Shown here: piece after piece, positions 44,007 to 53,572 of the stretch
Position numbering within the stretch: the first letter of the stretch is position 1
Layout: the number at the start of each line of letters is the position of its first letter
NCBI RefSeq assembly: GCF_018130825.1
Contig: NZ_JAFCJS010000003.1
Location: 434,001-498,000, forward strand
Origin: Bradyrhizobium liaoningense
GTDB lineage: Bacteria > Pseudomonadota > Alphaproteobacteria > Rhizobiales > Xanthobacteraceae
DNA length: 64,000 bases
Reading direction: 5' to 3'
Made by a program: the position numbers and the translations under genes
The notes under the pieces: generated by a model
Told to the model about the DNA's origin: nothing
The model's database searches: none
What the model saw: the letters and a program-made list of their open reading frames with translations, nothing else

Positions 44007-44062
44007 GCGGAGTGTGTTGAGCCGTCGCCATGCGACGGCTGCTTCTTGATCTCAGAACAAAC

Positions 44063-44575
44063 TTAGCGCGTGCCCGGCTTCGCCGGCGCGCGACGGCGGT
44101 CCGCCGCGGGCTGATAGGCCACGCGCGAGTGCTGGGCGCAGTAGGGCAGGCCGGAGAGCGCCTTGCCGCCGCAGAAGAAGAAATCCGGGCTCGAGGGATC
44201 GCCGACCGGCCAGTGGCAGGTTGCCTCGTTCAATTCGAGCAGCGACAGCCGCTGGCTCATCGGCACCACGTTGTCGTAGGTGACAGGCTCCGCCTCGACC
44301 TCGACCTCGAAGGCCTGCGCCAGCGCGGTGTTGCCGCGCGCAATGGGGCGGCTGACCCTCATCATGTGCTGAGCGGGACGCGCCTTGCGCGGCCGGGGAG
44401 CTGCCGATGAGGGGCTCTTGGCGCGGCCGGACAGGCCGAGCCTGTGCACCTTGCCGATCACGGCATTACGGGTCACGTTGCCGAGCTCGGCTGCGATCTG
44501 GCTGGCCGACAATCCGGCCTCCCAGAGCTTTTTCAGCTGCTCGACGCGATCGTCGGACCAGGTCAAAACCGTCAT
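44063..44575 (-). CDS. gcrA: GcrA cell-cycle regulator
   Basis: A 170-residue regulator. The N-terminal helix-turn-helix (TWSDDRVEQLKKLWEAGLSASQIAAELGNVTRNAVIGKVHRLGLSGR) is the GcrA signature. A variable linker leads to a C-terminal domain that binds sigma-70 (LLELNEATCHWPVGDPSSPDFFFCGG...GLPYCAQH). GcrA activates genes with methylated GANTC sites in the alphaproteobacterial cell cycle. It stands alone. Confidence 0.93.
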   Translation of the reverse strand: MTVLTWSDDRVEQLKKLWEAGLSASQIAAELGNVTRNAVIGKVHRLGLSGRAKSPSSAAPRPRKARPAQHMMRVSRPIARGNTALAQAFEVEVEAEPVTYDNVVPMSQRLSLLELNEATCHWPVGDPSSPDFFFCGGKALSGLPYCAQHSRVAYQPAADRRRAPAKPGTR

Positions 44576-44897
44576 TGCACCCTCTTCCCTCGCCGTGCGG
44601 CTGCCGTCCTGGCGCCTTGCGGCGAATGCCTAAGCCTCGAAAAACCCGTGCCGCCAGAATCCCTTAAGGCTCGCCGGGCGTAACCAGAACGCCCGAACGT
44701 TTACGCCGGTACATGAGGACTTAGAGGATCAGAACTGCTGCACGAGATGTCGTATCTGACAAGCCAAACGCTACAATATGGCGTGACTCACGCGCAAGAG
44801 TCAGCCGACTCGCTTCCACATGTTCCGTGGCAAAAACCCTGCAAATCCGGCACCGCAAGACTACGGATTCAGCGTTTCGCGAGGCTTTCGGGCGGCA

Positions 44898-44925
44898 TTG
44901 ACACCCGTTCTCCCCGGCATAAGAT
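44898..44925 (+). promoter_or_regulatory. predicted sigma-70 type promoter of argD
   Basis: TTGACA (44898-44903), 16-base spacer, TAAGAT (44920-44925). Transcription would begin near 44932, about 100 bp before the argD ATG, at the foot of a hairpin. Confidence 0.55.
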
Positions 44926-44931
44926 AGTGTC

Positions 44932-44967
44932 ACGTGCCGCCCTTAAAAGGCGGCACGTTTCGTTTTC
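44932..44967 (+). terminator. hairpin plus T-rich tail in the argD leader
   Basis: ACGTGCCGCC and GGCGGCACGT form a perfect 10-bp stem around a 7-base loop (44932-44958), followed by TTCGTTTT. It is shaped like an intrinsic terminator yet begins at or next to the predicted start of the argD transcript. It may be an attenuator or a 5' stabilising hairpin, or the transcript may start downstream. Confidence 0.5.
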
Positions 44968-45030
44968 CGGGCCGGTTGATGGTGCGCTGCGTGAGCGCGT
45001 TCAGGCCGTCCGCAACATCAAGTGATCGTC

Positions 45031-46239
45031 ATGACGAACAGCGCCGCGCCGCATTTGCTCCCCGTCTTCGCCAGGGCCGACCTCGGTTTCGAGCGCGGCG
45101 AAGGCTGCTGGCTGATCGCGACCAATGGCGAGCGCTATCTCGATTTCACCTCCGGCGTCGCGGTGAACGCGCTCGGCCACGCCCATCCCGCGCTGGTCAA
45201 GGCGTTGCAGGAGCAGGCGACAAAACTCTGGCACATGTCGAACCTGTTCCAGAGCCCGGACGGCGAGAAGCTCGCCGCACGTCTGTGCAATGAGAGCTTC
45301 GCGGACCTCGTGTTCTTCTGCAATTCCGGCGCCGAAGCGCTGGAAGGCGTGATCAAGCTGGTCCGCCATCATCACTTCTCCAAGGGCCATCCGGAGCGCT
45401 ACCGCATCATCACCTTCGAGGGTGCCTTCCATGGCCGCACGCTGGCGACGCTGGCTGCGACGGGATCGGCAAAATATCTCGAAGGGTTCGGTCCGCCGAT
45501 GGATGGCTTCGACCAGGTGCCGCACGGTGACATCGAAGCCGTGAAGAAGGCGATCGGTCCGCAGACCGCCGGCATCCTGGTCGAGCCGATCCAGGGTGAG
45601 GGCGGTGTGCGCTCGTCGACGCCGGCCTTCCTCAAGGCACTGCGCCAGCTCTGCGACGAGAAGGGCCTGCTGCTCGCCTTCGACGAGGTGCAGACCGGCA
45701 TGGGCCGCACCGGCGATCTCTTCGCCCATCGGCGCACCGGCGTCACACCCGACGTGATGTCGCTGGCCAAGGCGCTCGGCGGTGGCTTCCCGATCGGCGC
45801 GATCCTGGCGACCGCGGAGGCGGCGTCCGGCATGGGACCCGGCTCGCACGGCTCGACTTTCGGCGGCAATCCGCTGGCGATCTCGGCTGCGAATGCCGTG
45901 CTCGACGTCATGCTCAAGCCCGGCTTCTTCGACCACGTGCAGAAGATGTCGCTGCTGCTCAAGCAGAAGCTCGCCTCCGTGATCGACCGTCATCCCGACG
46001 TCGTCAGCGAGGTGCGTGGCGAGGGCCTCTTGATCGGCATCAAGGCCGTCGTGCCCTCGGGCGATCTCGTTGCGGCCTTGCGAAATGAGAAGCTGCTCAC
46101 CGTTGGCGCCGGCGACAATGTCGTGCGTTTCCTGCCCCCTTTGATCGTCACCGAAGCCGAGATCGAGGACAGCGTCGCGCGGTTAGAGCGCGCCTGCGCT
46201 GCGATCTCGTCCAGTCAGACCAAGCGGGCGGCAAGCTGA
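45031..46239 (+). CDS. argD: acetylornithine aminotransferase
   Basis: A 402-residue class III aminotransferase (ATG at 45031; a GTG three codons upstream is in frame). PLP-binding elements: [40 protein letters not shown], and the Schiff-base Lys in [14 protein letters not shown]. It makes acetylornithine from acetylglutamate semialdehyde in arginine synthesis. The stop overlaps the argF start by one base. Confidence 0.92.
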   Translation: MTNSAAPHLLPVFARADLGFERGEGCWLIATNGERYLDFTSGVAVNALGHAHPALVKALQEQATKLWHMSNLFQSPDGEKLAARLCNESFADLVFFCNSGAEALEGVIKLVRHHHFSKGHPERYRIITFEGAFHGRTLATLAATGSAKYLEGFGPPMDGFDQVPHGDIEAVKKAIGPQTAGILVEPIQGEGGVRSSTPAFLKALRQLCDEKGLLLAFDEVQTGMGRTGDLFAHRRTGVTPDVMSLAKALGGGFPIGAILATAEAASGMGPGSHGSTFGGNPLAISAANAVLDVMLKPGFFDHVQKMSLLLKQKLASVIDRHPDVVSEVRGEGLLIGIKAVVPSGDLVAALRNEKLLTVGAGDNVVRFLPPLIVTEAEIEDSVARLERACAAISSSQTKRAAS

Positions 46240-47162
46240 TGAGCAAGTCCCCGAAGCACTTCCTGGATATCAACGAGCTGCCGTTGTCGGAGCTCAAGAG
46301 CATGCTCGACGCTTCGTCCGCCATGAAGGCGAAGCAGAAGGCGCATCAGCCGGTGAAGCCGCTCGAAGGCAAGACGCTGGCGATGATCTTCGAGCGTCCC
46401 TCGACGCGCACCCGCGTCTCGTTCGACGTCGCCATGCGCCAGCTCGGCGGCGAGCCCATCATGCTCACCGGCGCCGAGATGCAGCTCGGCCGCGGCGAGA
46501 CCATCGCCGACACCGCGCGCGTGCTGTCGCGCTATGTCGACGCCATCATGATCCGCATCCTCAACCATGATGCGCTGCTGGAGCTCGCGGCGAACGCGAC
46601 CGTGCCGGTCATCAACGGCCTGACGCGGCGCTCGCATCCCTGCCAGGTGATGGCGGACCTCCTGACCTATCAGGAGCATCGCGGCCCGATCGAGGGCCGG
46701 ACGGTGGCCTGGACCGGCGACGACAACAACGTGCTGGCGTCCTGGGCGCATGCCGCCGAGCGCTTCAAATTCCAGCTCAATGTCGCAACTCCGCCGGAGC
46801 TTGCGCCGAAAAAGGTGATGCGCGACTGGATCAAGGCGACCGGTGCGCCGATCGTGCTCGGCACCGATCCCGAGGCCGCCGTGAAGGGCGCCGACTGCGT
46901 CGTCACCGACACCTGGGTGTCGATGGGCGACAAGGAAGGCGAGCACCGTCACAACGTGCTCAAGCCCTACCAGGTCAATTCGAAGCTGATGTCGCTGGCC
47001 AAGCCCGACGCGCTGTTCATGCACTGCCTGCCGGCCCATCGCGGCGAGGAAGTCACCGACGAGGTGATCGACGGCCCGCAATCGGTCGTGTTCGACGAGG
47101 CCGAAAACCGCCTGCACGCGCAGAAGGGCATTCTGGCCTGGTGCTTTGACGCGGTGAAGTAG
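46239..47162 (+). CDS. argF: ornithine carbamoyltransferase
   Basis: A 307-residue enzyme. Carbamoyl-phosphate site [15 protein letters not shown] (near 51), the [11 protein letters not shown] motif (near 132), and the ornithine motif [16 protein letters not shown] (near 263). It forms citrulline from ornithine. It is translationally coupled to argD; hslO follows after a 140-bp gap. Confidence 0.94.
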   Translation: MSKSPKHFLDINELPLSELKSMLDASSAMKAKQKAHQPVKPLEGKTLAMIFERPSTRTRVSFDVAMRQLGGEPIMLTGAEMQLGRGETIADTARVLSRYVDAIMIRILNHDALLELAANATVPVINGLTRRSHPCQVMADLLTYQEHRGPIEGRTVAWTGDDNNVLASWAHAAERFKFQLNVATPPELAPKKVMRDWIKATGAPIVLGTDPEAAVKGADCVVTDTWVSMGDKEGEHRHNVLKPYQVNSKLMSLAKPDALFMHCLPAHRGEEVTDEVIDGPQSVVFDEAENRLHAQKGILAWCFDAVK

Positions 47163-47187
47163 CGCGGCGGAATCAGGTAAAATCGGG

Positions 47188-47217
47188 TCGTCGTCCTGGC
47201 TTTCGCCAGGACGACAC
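47188..47217. repeat. half-size GTCGTCCTGG palindrome
   Basis: GTCGTCCTGGC-TTTC-GCCAGGACGAC, a 26-bp hairpin identical in core to the arms of the element at 16674. Probably a reduced copy. Located after argF. Confidence 0.65.
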
Positions 47218-47302
47218 CGAGTTTGTTGTTGTGCCTGCATGCGATCCATTCGCCGGAACTCACCCCTTCCATTCCCCGCCCACCGACCCCAGATAAAGCG
47301 CC

Positions 47303-48310
47303 ATGGTTTTTCAATCCCCTGACATGAAAACCGGGCCTGAAGGCCCGGTTCGCGCGCCATCCGCCGTTCCGGTCGACGACGCCGTGCTGCCCTACGAGGT
47401 CGACGCACTCGACGTGCGCGGCCGCCTGGTGCGGCTTGGCCCTGCGCTCGACGACATCCTGACCAAGCACGATTATCCCGCGCCCGTCGGCAAGCTGCTC
47501 GGCGAGGCCATCGTGCTGGCGACGCTGCTCGGCTCGGCGTTGAAGTTCGAGGGTCGCTTCATCCTTCAGGCCCAGACCGATGGACCGGTCTCGTTCCTGG
47601 TCGTCGACTACAAGGCGCCGGACCATCTGCGCGCCTATGCCCGCTATGACGCCTCGCGCCTGGGCACGGCGAAGGATTCCGGTACGCTGCTCGGCCGCGG
47701 CCATCTCGCCATGACCATCGACCAGGGCCCCGACATGAGCCGCTACCAGGGCCTGGTCGCGCTCGAGGGCGGCAGCCTGGAAGATGCCGCTCACGAATAT
47801 TTCCTGCGCTCCGAGCAGATCCCGACCAAGGTGCGCCTTGCGGTCGGCGAGGAGTGGCGCTCGAGCGACGGCGGCAAGCATCGCTGGCGTGCCGGCGGCA
47901 TGCTGATGCAGTTCCTGCCGAAGGCGCCGGAGCGCGCGCGGCAGGCGGACCTGCATCCCGGCGATGCGCCCGATGGCGTCGAAGCGCACAGCGTTGCCGA
48001 GGATGATGCCTGGGTCGAGGCGCGCTCGCTGATCGAGACCGTCGAGGACGTCGAGCTGATCGATCCCGAGCTCTCCGGCGAGCGGCTGCTCTACCGCCTG
48101 TTCCACGAGCGCGGCGTGCGCGTGTTCAAGCCGCTGTCGCTGAAGGCGCAATGCTCCTGCTCGCGCGACGCGGTCGCCTCCATGCTGAAGAGTTTTTCGC
48201 CGGACGATCGCGCCGCCATGGTCAAGGACGATAAGGTCGAGGTCACCTGCGAGTTCTGCAGCTCGGTGTATCAGTTCACGCCGCACGAGGCGGGCGTCGA
48301 GGACGCGTAG
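47303..48310 (+). CDS. hslO: redox-regulated chaperone Hsp33
   Basis: A 335-residue chaperone. The C-terminal zinc site has the Cys-x-Cys (QCSCSRDAV) and Cys-x2-Cys (CEFCSSVY) pairs, about 37 residues apart. The N-terminal body has KLLGEAIVLATLLGSALKFEGRF. On oxidation the four cysteines release zinc and expose a holdase surface. An alphaproteobacterial N-terminal extension of about 20 residues is present. Often next to argF in this order. Confidence 0.93.
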   Translation: MVFQSPDMKTGPEGPVRAPSAVPVDDAVLPYEVDALDVRGRLVRLGPALDDILTKHDYPAPVGKLLGEAIVLATLLGSALKFEGRFILQAQTDGPVSFLVVDYKAPDHLRAYARYDASRLGTAKDSGTLLGRGHLAMTIDQGPDMSRYQGLVALEGGSLEDAAHEYFLRSEQIPTKVRLAVGEEWRSSDGGKHRWRAGGMLMQFLPKAPERARQADLHPGDAPDGVEAHSVAEDDAWVEARSLIETVEDVELIDPELSGERLLYRLFHERGVRVFKPLSLKAQCSCSRDAVASMLKSFSPDDRAAMVKDDKVEVTCEFCSSVYQFTPHEAGVEDA

Positions 48311-48362
48311 GCGTCGCATGCAACGACGAGTTCGGGGAAGCTGTTTGCCAAGCCTCGGATAT

Positions 48363-48452
48363 CGTAGGGTGGGCAAAGCGAAGCGTGCCCACGATCTCAT
48401 GCCGTGATCGAAAATGGTGGGCACGGCGCTTTGCGCCTTTGCCCACCCTACG
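48363..48452. repeat. GTAGGGTGGGCAAAG inverted-repeat element
   Basis: GTAGGGTGGGCAAAGCGAAG and CTTTGCCCACCCTAC face each other about 50 bp apart. It lies between convergent hslO and apaG. Confidence 0.8.
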
Positions 48453-48472
48453 GCACCTGCGCTCGGGTGGCG

Positions 48473-48865
48473 CTAGTTCAACACCCGCTTATTATCCGGG
48501 CTGTCCAGCGAGAACGTCGGCACGTCGATCTCGAAGCGCTCGCCGGTTTCGCTGACCATCTGGTAGCGGCCGGTCATGAAGCCGGAGGCGGTCGTGAGCG
48601 GCACGCCGGAGGTGTATTCGAAGCGCTCGCCGGGGGCGAGCGTCGGCTGCTCGCCGACCACGCCTTCGCCCCTGACCTCCTGCTGGCGGCCGGTGGCGTC
48701 GGTGATGATCCAGTGTCGCGTCTTGAGCTGCACGGTCTCGTCGCCGGAATTGGTGATGACGATGGTGTACGACCAGAAATAGCGGGAGCGGTCGGCCGAC
48801 GATTGCTCCGGAACAAAGTTCGGCTCGACGGTCACTTCGATCTGGCGGGTCACGGCGCGGTACAT
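48473..48865 (-). CDS. apaG: ApaG domain protein
   Basis: A 130-residue Ig-like beta-sandwich; the start MYRAVTRQIEVTVEPNF (48865) matches the family, the frame is open 12 codons further. The motifs FWSYTIVITNSGDETVQLKTRHWIITDA and VVGEQPTLAPGERFEYTSGVPL, GYYxM-like GRYQMV are present. Found in many bacteria, linked with magnesium/cobalt or polynucleotide binding; precise role unknown. It stands alone. Confidence 0.92.
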   Translation of the reverse strand: MYRAVTRQIEVTVEPNFVPEQSSADRSRYFWSYTIVITNSGDETVQLKTRHWIITDATGRQQEVRGEGVVGEQPTLAPGERFEYTSGVPLTTASGFMTGRYQMVSETGERFEIDVPTFSLDSPDNKRVLN

Positions 48866-49072
48866 GGCTGCCATCATACCGAAATCCGGCGCCGGAACCA
48901 AACCCCGGAGGCGGTTTTGGCGACATCGTGCCGCCAGAATTGGCGAGGAAGTACACCCCCAAGGGGAGACACCCCGAAGACACCCCTATGTGATCCGGCC
49001 GCTTTGCGAGATGACGTCCGGACCGGTAAACTCCTTTAACGTCGCGATTTGGGTGAGGGTTCTTAGGCCCCG

Positions 49073-50311
49073 ATGACCATTGCCGACCAAGTGACGGGAT
49101 CGACCATCGCGGGAACCGCCAAGCCTGCGGAGCCGCGTGCGGCCGCCATCTCACTGCCCGCCATCGGCGAGCGCGAGCTCCGGCTCGACCTGTTCCGCGG
49201 GCTGGCGCTGTGGCTGATCTTCATCGACCATCTGCCGGCGAGCCTGCTGACCTGGTTCACGATCCGCAATTACGGCTTCAGCGACGCCACCGAGATCTTC
49301 ATCTTCATCTCCGGCTACACCGCCGCCTTCGTCTACGGCCGCGCGATGCTGGAGAGCGGCGTCGTCATCGCCACCGCGCGCATCATGCGGCGGGTCTGGC
49401 AGATCTACGTCGCCCACGTCTTCCTGTTCACGATCTTCCTCGCCGAGATCTCCTATGTGGCGACCAGATTCGAGAACCCGCTCTACACCGAAGAGATGGG
49501 GATCATGGACTTCCTCAAGCAGCCCGACGTCACCATCGTGCAGGCGCTGCTGCTGCGCTTCCGTCCCGTCAACATGGACGTGCTGCCGCTGTATATCGTG
49601 TTGATGCTGGCGCTGCCCGTGATCCTGTGGTCGATGAAATGGAAGCCCGACGTCACGCTCGGCCTTTCCGTCGTACTCTACGCGGTGACCTGGGAATACG
49701 ACCTCTACTTCTCCGCCTATCCGAACGGCTTCTGGGCCTTCAATCCGCTGGCCTGGCAATTGCTTTTCGTCTTCGGTGCATGGTGTGCGCTCGGAGGTGC
49801 GCGGCGCATGTCGCGTATTTTAGCGTCCCCGGTAACGATGTGGATCGCGATCGCCTATATCGTGGCGGCGTTCTACGTGACGCTGACCTGGTATCTGCCG
49901 CAGCTGTCCCATCTGATGCCGAAGCGGCTCGAGCAGTGGATGTATCCGATCGACAAGACCGATCTCGACGTTCTGCGCTTCACCCATTTCCTGGCGCTGG
50001 CCGCGCTCACCGTGCGCTTCCTGCCGCGGGACTGGCCGGGCCTGAAGTCGCCGTGGCTGCGGCCGCTGATCCTGTGCGGCCAGCATTCCCTCGAGATATT
50101 CTGCCTCGGCGTCTTCCTCGCCTTCGCCGGCCATTTCATCCTGGCCGAGGTCTCCGGCGGCGCCGCCATGCATGCGCTGATTAGTCTCTCCGGAATCCTG
50201 GTCATGTGGGGCGTTGCATGGGTGATTTCGTGGTACAAGCGCGTGGCTGACAAAAGCGGTGCGAAAACCAAAAACGCCGTCGGCAACGCCGATCTGGCGG
50301 GAGGGGGCTGA
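49073..50311 (+). CDS. opgC: OpgC-family membrane acyltransferase
   Basis: A 412-residue polytopic protein. The start of the fold ELRLDLFRGLALWLIFIDHLPASLL (near 35) with FSDATEIFIFISGYTAAFVYGR is the OpgC signature; ten or so membrane segments. OpgC adds succinyl groups to periplasmic glucans. It overlaps the next gene by one base, and two SGNH-hydrolase proteins follow, so the three may act together in acylating or deacylating an envelope glycan. Name by family only. Confidence 0.85.
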   Translation: MTIADQVTGSTIAGTAKPAEPRAAAISLPAIGERELRLDLFRGLALWLIFIDHLPASLLTWFTIRNYGFSDATEIFIFISGYTAAFVYGRAMLESGVVIATARIMRRVWQIYVAHVFLFTIFLAEISYVATRFENPLYTEEMGIMDFLKQPDVTIVQALLLRFRPVNMDVLPLYIVLMLALPVILWSMKWKPDVTLGLSVVLYAVTWEYDLYFSAYPNGFWAFNPLAWQLLFVFGAWCALGGARRMSRILASPVTMWIAIAYIVAAFYVTLTWYLPQLSHLMPKRLEQWMYPIDKTDLDVLRFTHFLALAALTVRFLPRDWPGLKSPWLRPLILCGQHSLEIFCLGVFLAFAGHFILAEVSGGAAMHALISLSGILVMWGVAWVISWYKRVADKSGAKTKNAVGNADLAGGG

Positions 50312-51090
50312 TGAAGGCGAGGGTTCTCCTGAGCCTGATCCTGCTATGCGGTGGCCTCGCCGCGCCCCAGGCGCGCGCGGGCGATGCTGCGCCTGCCGCT
50401 CCGGCCGTGCCCGCGGCCTGCGAATTGCCGTCCTATCTGCTCACCAGTGAAAGCCAGCTTCCCAAGGTCGCCGATGCCGTCAAGGCGGGCAAGCCGCTCG
50501 AAATCCTGGTCATCGGCAGCCGCTCAACCGCGATTCCGGCCTCGGAGGATGCGTCCTATCCGGCGCGCATGCAGGCCATCCTGAAGGACAAGCTGCCGCC
50601 GTCGGAGGCCGTGCACGTCTCCGTAGAAATACAGAGCAAGAAAACGGCAGAGGAGGCGGCCGCCACCTTCGTTAAGCTGATGGAAGCAAAAAGGCCTACT
50701 TTGGTCATCTGGCAGACCGGGACCGTGGATGCTATCCGAGCCATCGATCCCGACGATTTTCGCGGCGCTGTAACCGAAGGGGTTGCCGCGCTGCAAAATG
50801 CAGGGGCTGACGTCGTGTTGATGAACTTGCAGTACAGCCCGCGCACGGAGACCATGATCTCGGTGCCGCCCTATCTCGACAATATGCGGGTGGTGGCGCA
50901 GGAGCACGACATCCCGCTGTTCGACCGTTTCGCGATCATGCGGCAGTGGAATGATCAGGGTCAGTTCGACCTGTTCAGCCCGTCCCGCGGGCCAGAGCTG
51001 GCGAAACAGGTCCATGATTGCCTTGGCCGGGCGTTGGCACAGTTCGTGTTTGACGCAGCCCATCTGGGGCCGGCCCAGCAGCAAAATTGA
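50311..51090 (+). CDS. SGNH-hydrolase-fold periplasmic protein, probably inactive
   Basis: A 259-residue protein with signal peptide (residues 1-23). The fold is that of the neighbour at 51103, but key residues are lost: the nucleophile block reads VIGSRSTA, the block-III Asn is Val (WQTGTVDAI, versus WQVGTNAVL next door), and the C-terminal Asp-x2-His pair is absent (LFSPSRGPELAK). Its GC content is a little lower in 50620-50780. It may bind a sugar rather than cut an ester, or support its paralogue. Confidence 0.75.
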   Translation: MKARVLLSLILLCGGLAAPQARAGDAAPAAPAVPAACELPSYLLTSESQLPKVADAVKAGKPLEILVIGSRSTAIPASEDASYPARMQAILKDKLPPSEAVHVSVEIQSKKTAEEAAATFVKLMEAKRPTLVIWQTGTVDAIRAIDPDDFRGAVTEGVAALQNAGADVVLMNLQYSPRTETMISVPPYLDNMRVVAQEHDIPLFDRFAIMRQWNDQGQFDLFSPSRGPELAKQVHDCLGRALAQFVFDAAHLGPAQQQN

Positions 51091-51102
51091 GGTCTAGCGT
51101 TA

Positions 51103-52095
51103 ATGAGTTCTTTTTGCCCTTTTTTCCCGGCGGCACGGCTGGCTGTATCAGCAGCGGCAGCGCTGCTGTTGCTGACGCCGATGTCGCAGTCGCGCGCGCA
51201 GGTGCAAGCCGCGCCGGCGACGCAAGCGCCGGCGCAAACCGCTAATCCCGCTCCCGCATCGCCCGCCCAGACCACGGTCGCCGTGACGTCCCCCGAGCAG
51301 CGCGGCATCACCGCGCGCGCCATCGACAAGGTGAAGCAGGTCGCGAAGTCCGCCGGCGACATCTTCAGTCGCGTGCCCTGCCTGCCGCCGAAGGGCGGCT
51401 CGAAGACGATGGGCTCGCTGCCGCATGTCGCCGCCAAGCTCGTCGCCGGCAAGCCCGTCGTGATCGTCGCGTTCGGCTCGTCGTCGACCGCCGGCTATGG
51501 TGCGAGCTCCCCCGATTTCAACTATCCGAACCGTCTCGCCGCGCAGCTGCGCCGGCACTATCCGAGCGCCGACATCACCGTCATCAACGCAGGCGTCGGC
51601 GGCGAGGACGCGCCCGAGATGATGAAGCGTCTTCAGACGCAGGTGATCGACGTGCATCCGGACATGGTGATCTGGCAGGTCGGCACCAACGCCGTGCTGC
51701 GCAATCTCGATCCCGGCGACACCGCCAAGCTGGTCGAGGAGGGCATCTCCCACATCCAGGCCGCCGGCGGCGCCGACATCGTGCTGGTCGATCCGCAATA
51801 TTCGCCGGCCGTCAACCAGCGCAAGGAGAGCGCCGGCAAGATGGTCAAGCTGCTCGGCAAGGTCGCCGAGCTGCGTCACGTCGGCATCTTCCCGCGCTTC
51901 GAGGTGATGCGCGACTGGCACGAGAACCAGTCGATCCCGGTCGAGAGCTTCGTCATCGCCGACGGCCTGCACATGAACGACTGGGGCTATGCCTGCTTCG
52001 CCCAGCTCCTCGGTGACGACATCATCCGCTCCGTCGGCCAGATCAAGTTAGGGGTGAACGTGCCGACGGATGTGAGGACGTATCGGCCGATGTAG
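51103..52095 (+). CDS. SGNH/GDSL-family periplasmic esterase
   Basis: A 330-residue protein, signal peptide then an Ala/Pro/Gln-rich linker (30-60). The catalytic blocks are intact: VIVAFGSSSTAGYGASS (Ser nucleophile, near 126), NAGVGGEDAPEM (Gly), WQVGTNAVL (Asn), and DGLHMNDWGYACFA (Asp-x2-His). Likely removes an O-acyl group from an envelope carbohydrate. It is a close paralogue of the upstream gene and part of the opgC operon. Confidence 0.85.
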   Translation: MSSFCPFFPAARLAVSAAAALLLLTPMSQSRAQVQAAPATQAPAQTANPAPASPAQTTVAVTSPEQRGITARAIDKVKQVAKSAGDIFSRVPCLPPKGGSKTMGSLPHVAAKLVAGKPVVIVAFGSSSTAGYGASSPDFNYPNRLAAQLRRHYPSADITVINAGVGGEDAPEMMKRLQTQVIDVHPDMVIWQVGTNAVLRNLDPGDTAKLVEEGISHIQAAGGADIVLVDPQYSPAVNQRKESAGKMVKLLGKVAELRHVGIFPRFEVMRDWHENQSIPVESFVIADGLHMNDWGYACFAQLLGDDIIRSVGQIKLGVNVPTDVRTYRPM

Positions 52096-52179
52096 CTCTG
52101 CTTTACCCTCCCCTGGAGGGAGAGGGTCGATCGCGCGCAGCGCGAGCGGGGTGGGGTGATCTCTCCATTCGGGCCGTGC

Positions 52180-52278
52180 CGTAGGGTGGGCAAAGGCGCG
52201 CTCTTCGCGCGCCGTGCCCACCATCTATCGGCATTGAGATCGTGATTGGTGGGCACGCTTCGCTTTGCCCACCCTACG
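52180..52278. repeat. GTAGGGTGGGCAAAG inverted-repeat element
   Basis: Outer arms GTAGGGTGGGCAAAG and CTTTGCCCACCCTAC, inner TGCCCACC and GGTGGGCA; centre 30 bp. It lies between convergent esterase and metZ genes. Confidence 0.8.
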
Positions 52279-52292
52279 AGACCTCGATCGCC

Positions 52293-53480
52293 TCACGCCT
52301 TCTCCAGCGCCGCCGTCAGATCCTCGATCAGATCATCCGCATGCTCCAGCCCCGCGGAGAAGCGGATGAATCCCTCGCTGATGCCGAGCGCGGCGCGGTC
52401 TTCCGGCTTGAGGCGCTGATGCGTCGTGGTGGCCGGATGCGTGACGAGGCTCTTGGCGTCGCCGAGATTGTTCGAGATCTTCGCAAGCTTCAGTTCGTTG
52501 AGCACGCGGAACGCCGCCGCCTTGCCGCCCTTCACCTCGAAGCCGACCAGCGTCGAGCCGCCGCGCATCTGCTTCTTCACGAGAGCCGCCTGCGGGTGAT
52601 CGGCGCGGCCGGGATAGACCAGCCGCGAGATCTTCGGATGGCTCGCCAGCACCTCGGCGATACGCGCGGCGGTGTCGGTCTGCGCGCGCACGCGCACGCC
52701 CAGCGTCTCCAGGCCCTTGAGCAGGACCCAGGCGTTGAACGGCGAGATCGACGGGCCGGTCTGGCGCATGAAATTATGCAGATGCTCGGCGATGAAGGCT
52801 TCCGAGGACAGGATGATGCCGCCGAGGCACCGGCCCTGGCCGTCGATGTGCTTGGTCGCGGAGTAGACGACGACGTCGGCCCCGAGCGCGAGCGGGCTCT
52901 GCCAGATCGGCGTCGCGAACACGTTGTCGACCACGAGCCGCGCGCCACCCTTGTGCGCGATCTCGGCGATCCCGGGAATGTCGAGCACATCTAACGTCGG
53001 GTTGGTCGGGCTCTCCAGGAAGAACGTCTTGGTGTTCGGCCTCAGCGCGCGCTGCCACTGGTCGAGATCGAGCCCGTCGACCAGCGTGGTCTCGATGCCG
53101 TAGCGCGGGAGCAGGTCCTGAATGACGTAGAGGCACGAGCCGAACAGCGCGCGGGAGGCGACCACGTGATCGCCGGCTTTCAGCGGCGCCAGGATCGCGG
53201 TCGTCACCGCGGCCATGCCGGTTGCCGCCGAGCGGGCGGCTTCGGCGCCTTCGAGCTCGATCATGCGGCGCTCGAACATCGCAATGGTCGGGTTCGAATA
53301 GCGCGAATAGATGAAGCCGGGGTCCTCGCCCTTGAACCGCGCCTCGCACTCCTCGGCGCTGGCGTAGACATAGCCCTGCGTCAGGAACAGCGCCTCCGAC
53401 GTCTCGCCATATTGCGAGCGCAGGGTGCCGGAATGGACCAGGCGGGTTTCGGGGCGGTAGGTGGCAGGCGACTTCGACAT
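52293..53480 (-). CDS. metZ: O-succinylhomoserine sulfhydrylase
   Basis: A 395-residue PLP enzyme from ATG 53480, which follows GGAGGG. PLP motifs: SAATGMAAVTTAILA, LFGSCLYVIQDLL, TNPTLDVLDI and the Schiff-base Lys in VVYSATKHIDGQGR. MetZ makes homocysteine from O-succinylhomoserine and sulfide. Upstream Mets (53495, 53558) exist, but the stretch contains the riboswitch terminator and is likely leader RNA. It is regulated by the SAM-II riboswitch. Confidence 0.92.
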   Translation of the reverse strand: MSKSPATYRPETRLVHSGTLRSQYGETSEALFLTQGYVYASAEECEARFKGEDPGFIYSRYSNPTIAMFERRMIELEGAEAARSAATGMAAVTTAILAPLKAGDHVVASRALFGSCLYVIQDLLPRYGIETTLVDGLDLDQWQRALRPNTKTFFLESPTNPTLDVLDIPGIAEIAHKGGARLVVDNVFATPIWQSPLALGADVVVYSATKHIDGQGRCLGGIILSSEAFIAEHLHNFMRQTGPSISPFNAWVLLKGLETLGVRVRAQTDTAARIAEVLASHPKISRLVYPGRADHPQAALVKKQMRGGSTLVGFEVKGGKAAAFRVLNELKLAKISNNLGDAKSLVTHPATTTHQRLKPEDRAALGISEGFIRFSAGLEHADDLIEDLTAALEKA

Positions 53481-53519
53481 AGGACCCTCCGACATGACCG
53501 TTTCGTCGAAAACGGTCAC

Positions 53520-53552
53520 AAAAAAACCGGCCTGGACAAAACCACGGGCCGG
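53520..53552 (-). terminator. intrinsic terminator in the metZ leader
   Basis: On the minus strand CCGGCC-N14-GGCCGG is followed by seven T residues. The upstream half of its stem can instead pair within GGCCGGGG...TCCCGGCC (53547-53572), a competing hairpin next to the SAM-II aptamer. This gives a clear terminator/anti-terminator pair. Confidence 0.75.
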
Positions 53553-53572
53553 GATCACAGAGGTCCCCGGCC

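Larger units (their letters stand above)
44576..45030. other. gcrA-argD divergent control region (455 bp)
   Basis: No gene was found. It holds the promoters of gcrA (leftward) and argD (rightward) and the leader hairpin listed separately. A GANTC sequence occurs at 44804 (GAGTC) and another at 44815 (GACTC), the CcrM methylation motif, as is usual near GcrA-controlled promoters, though such sites also occur by chance. Confidence 0.45.

Noticed and set aside
45001..45993. Minus-strand frame opposite argD (330 codons)
   Set aside because: Antisense of a conserved aminotransferase; no independent support.
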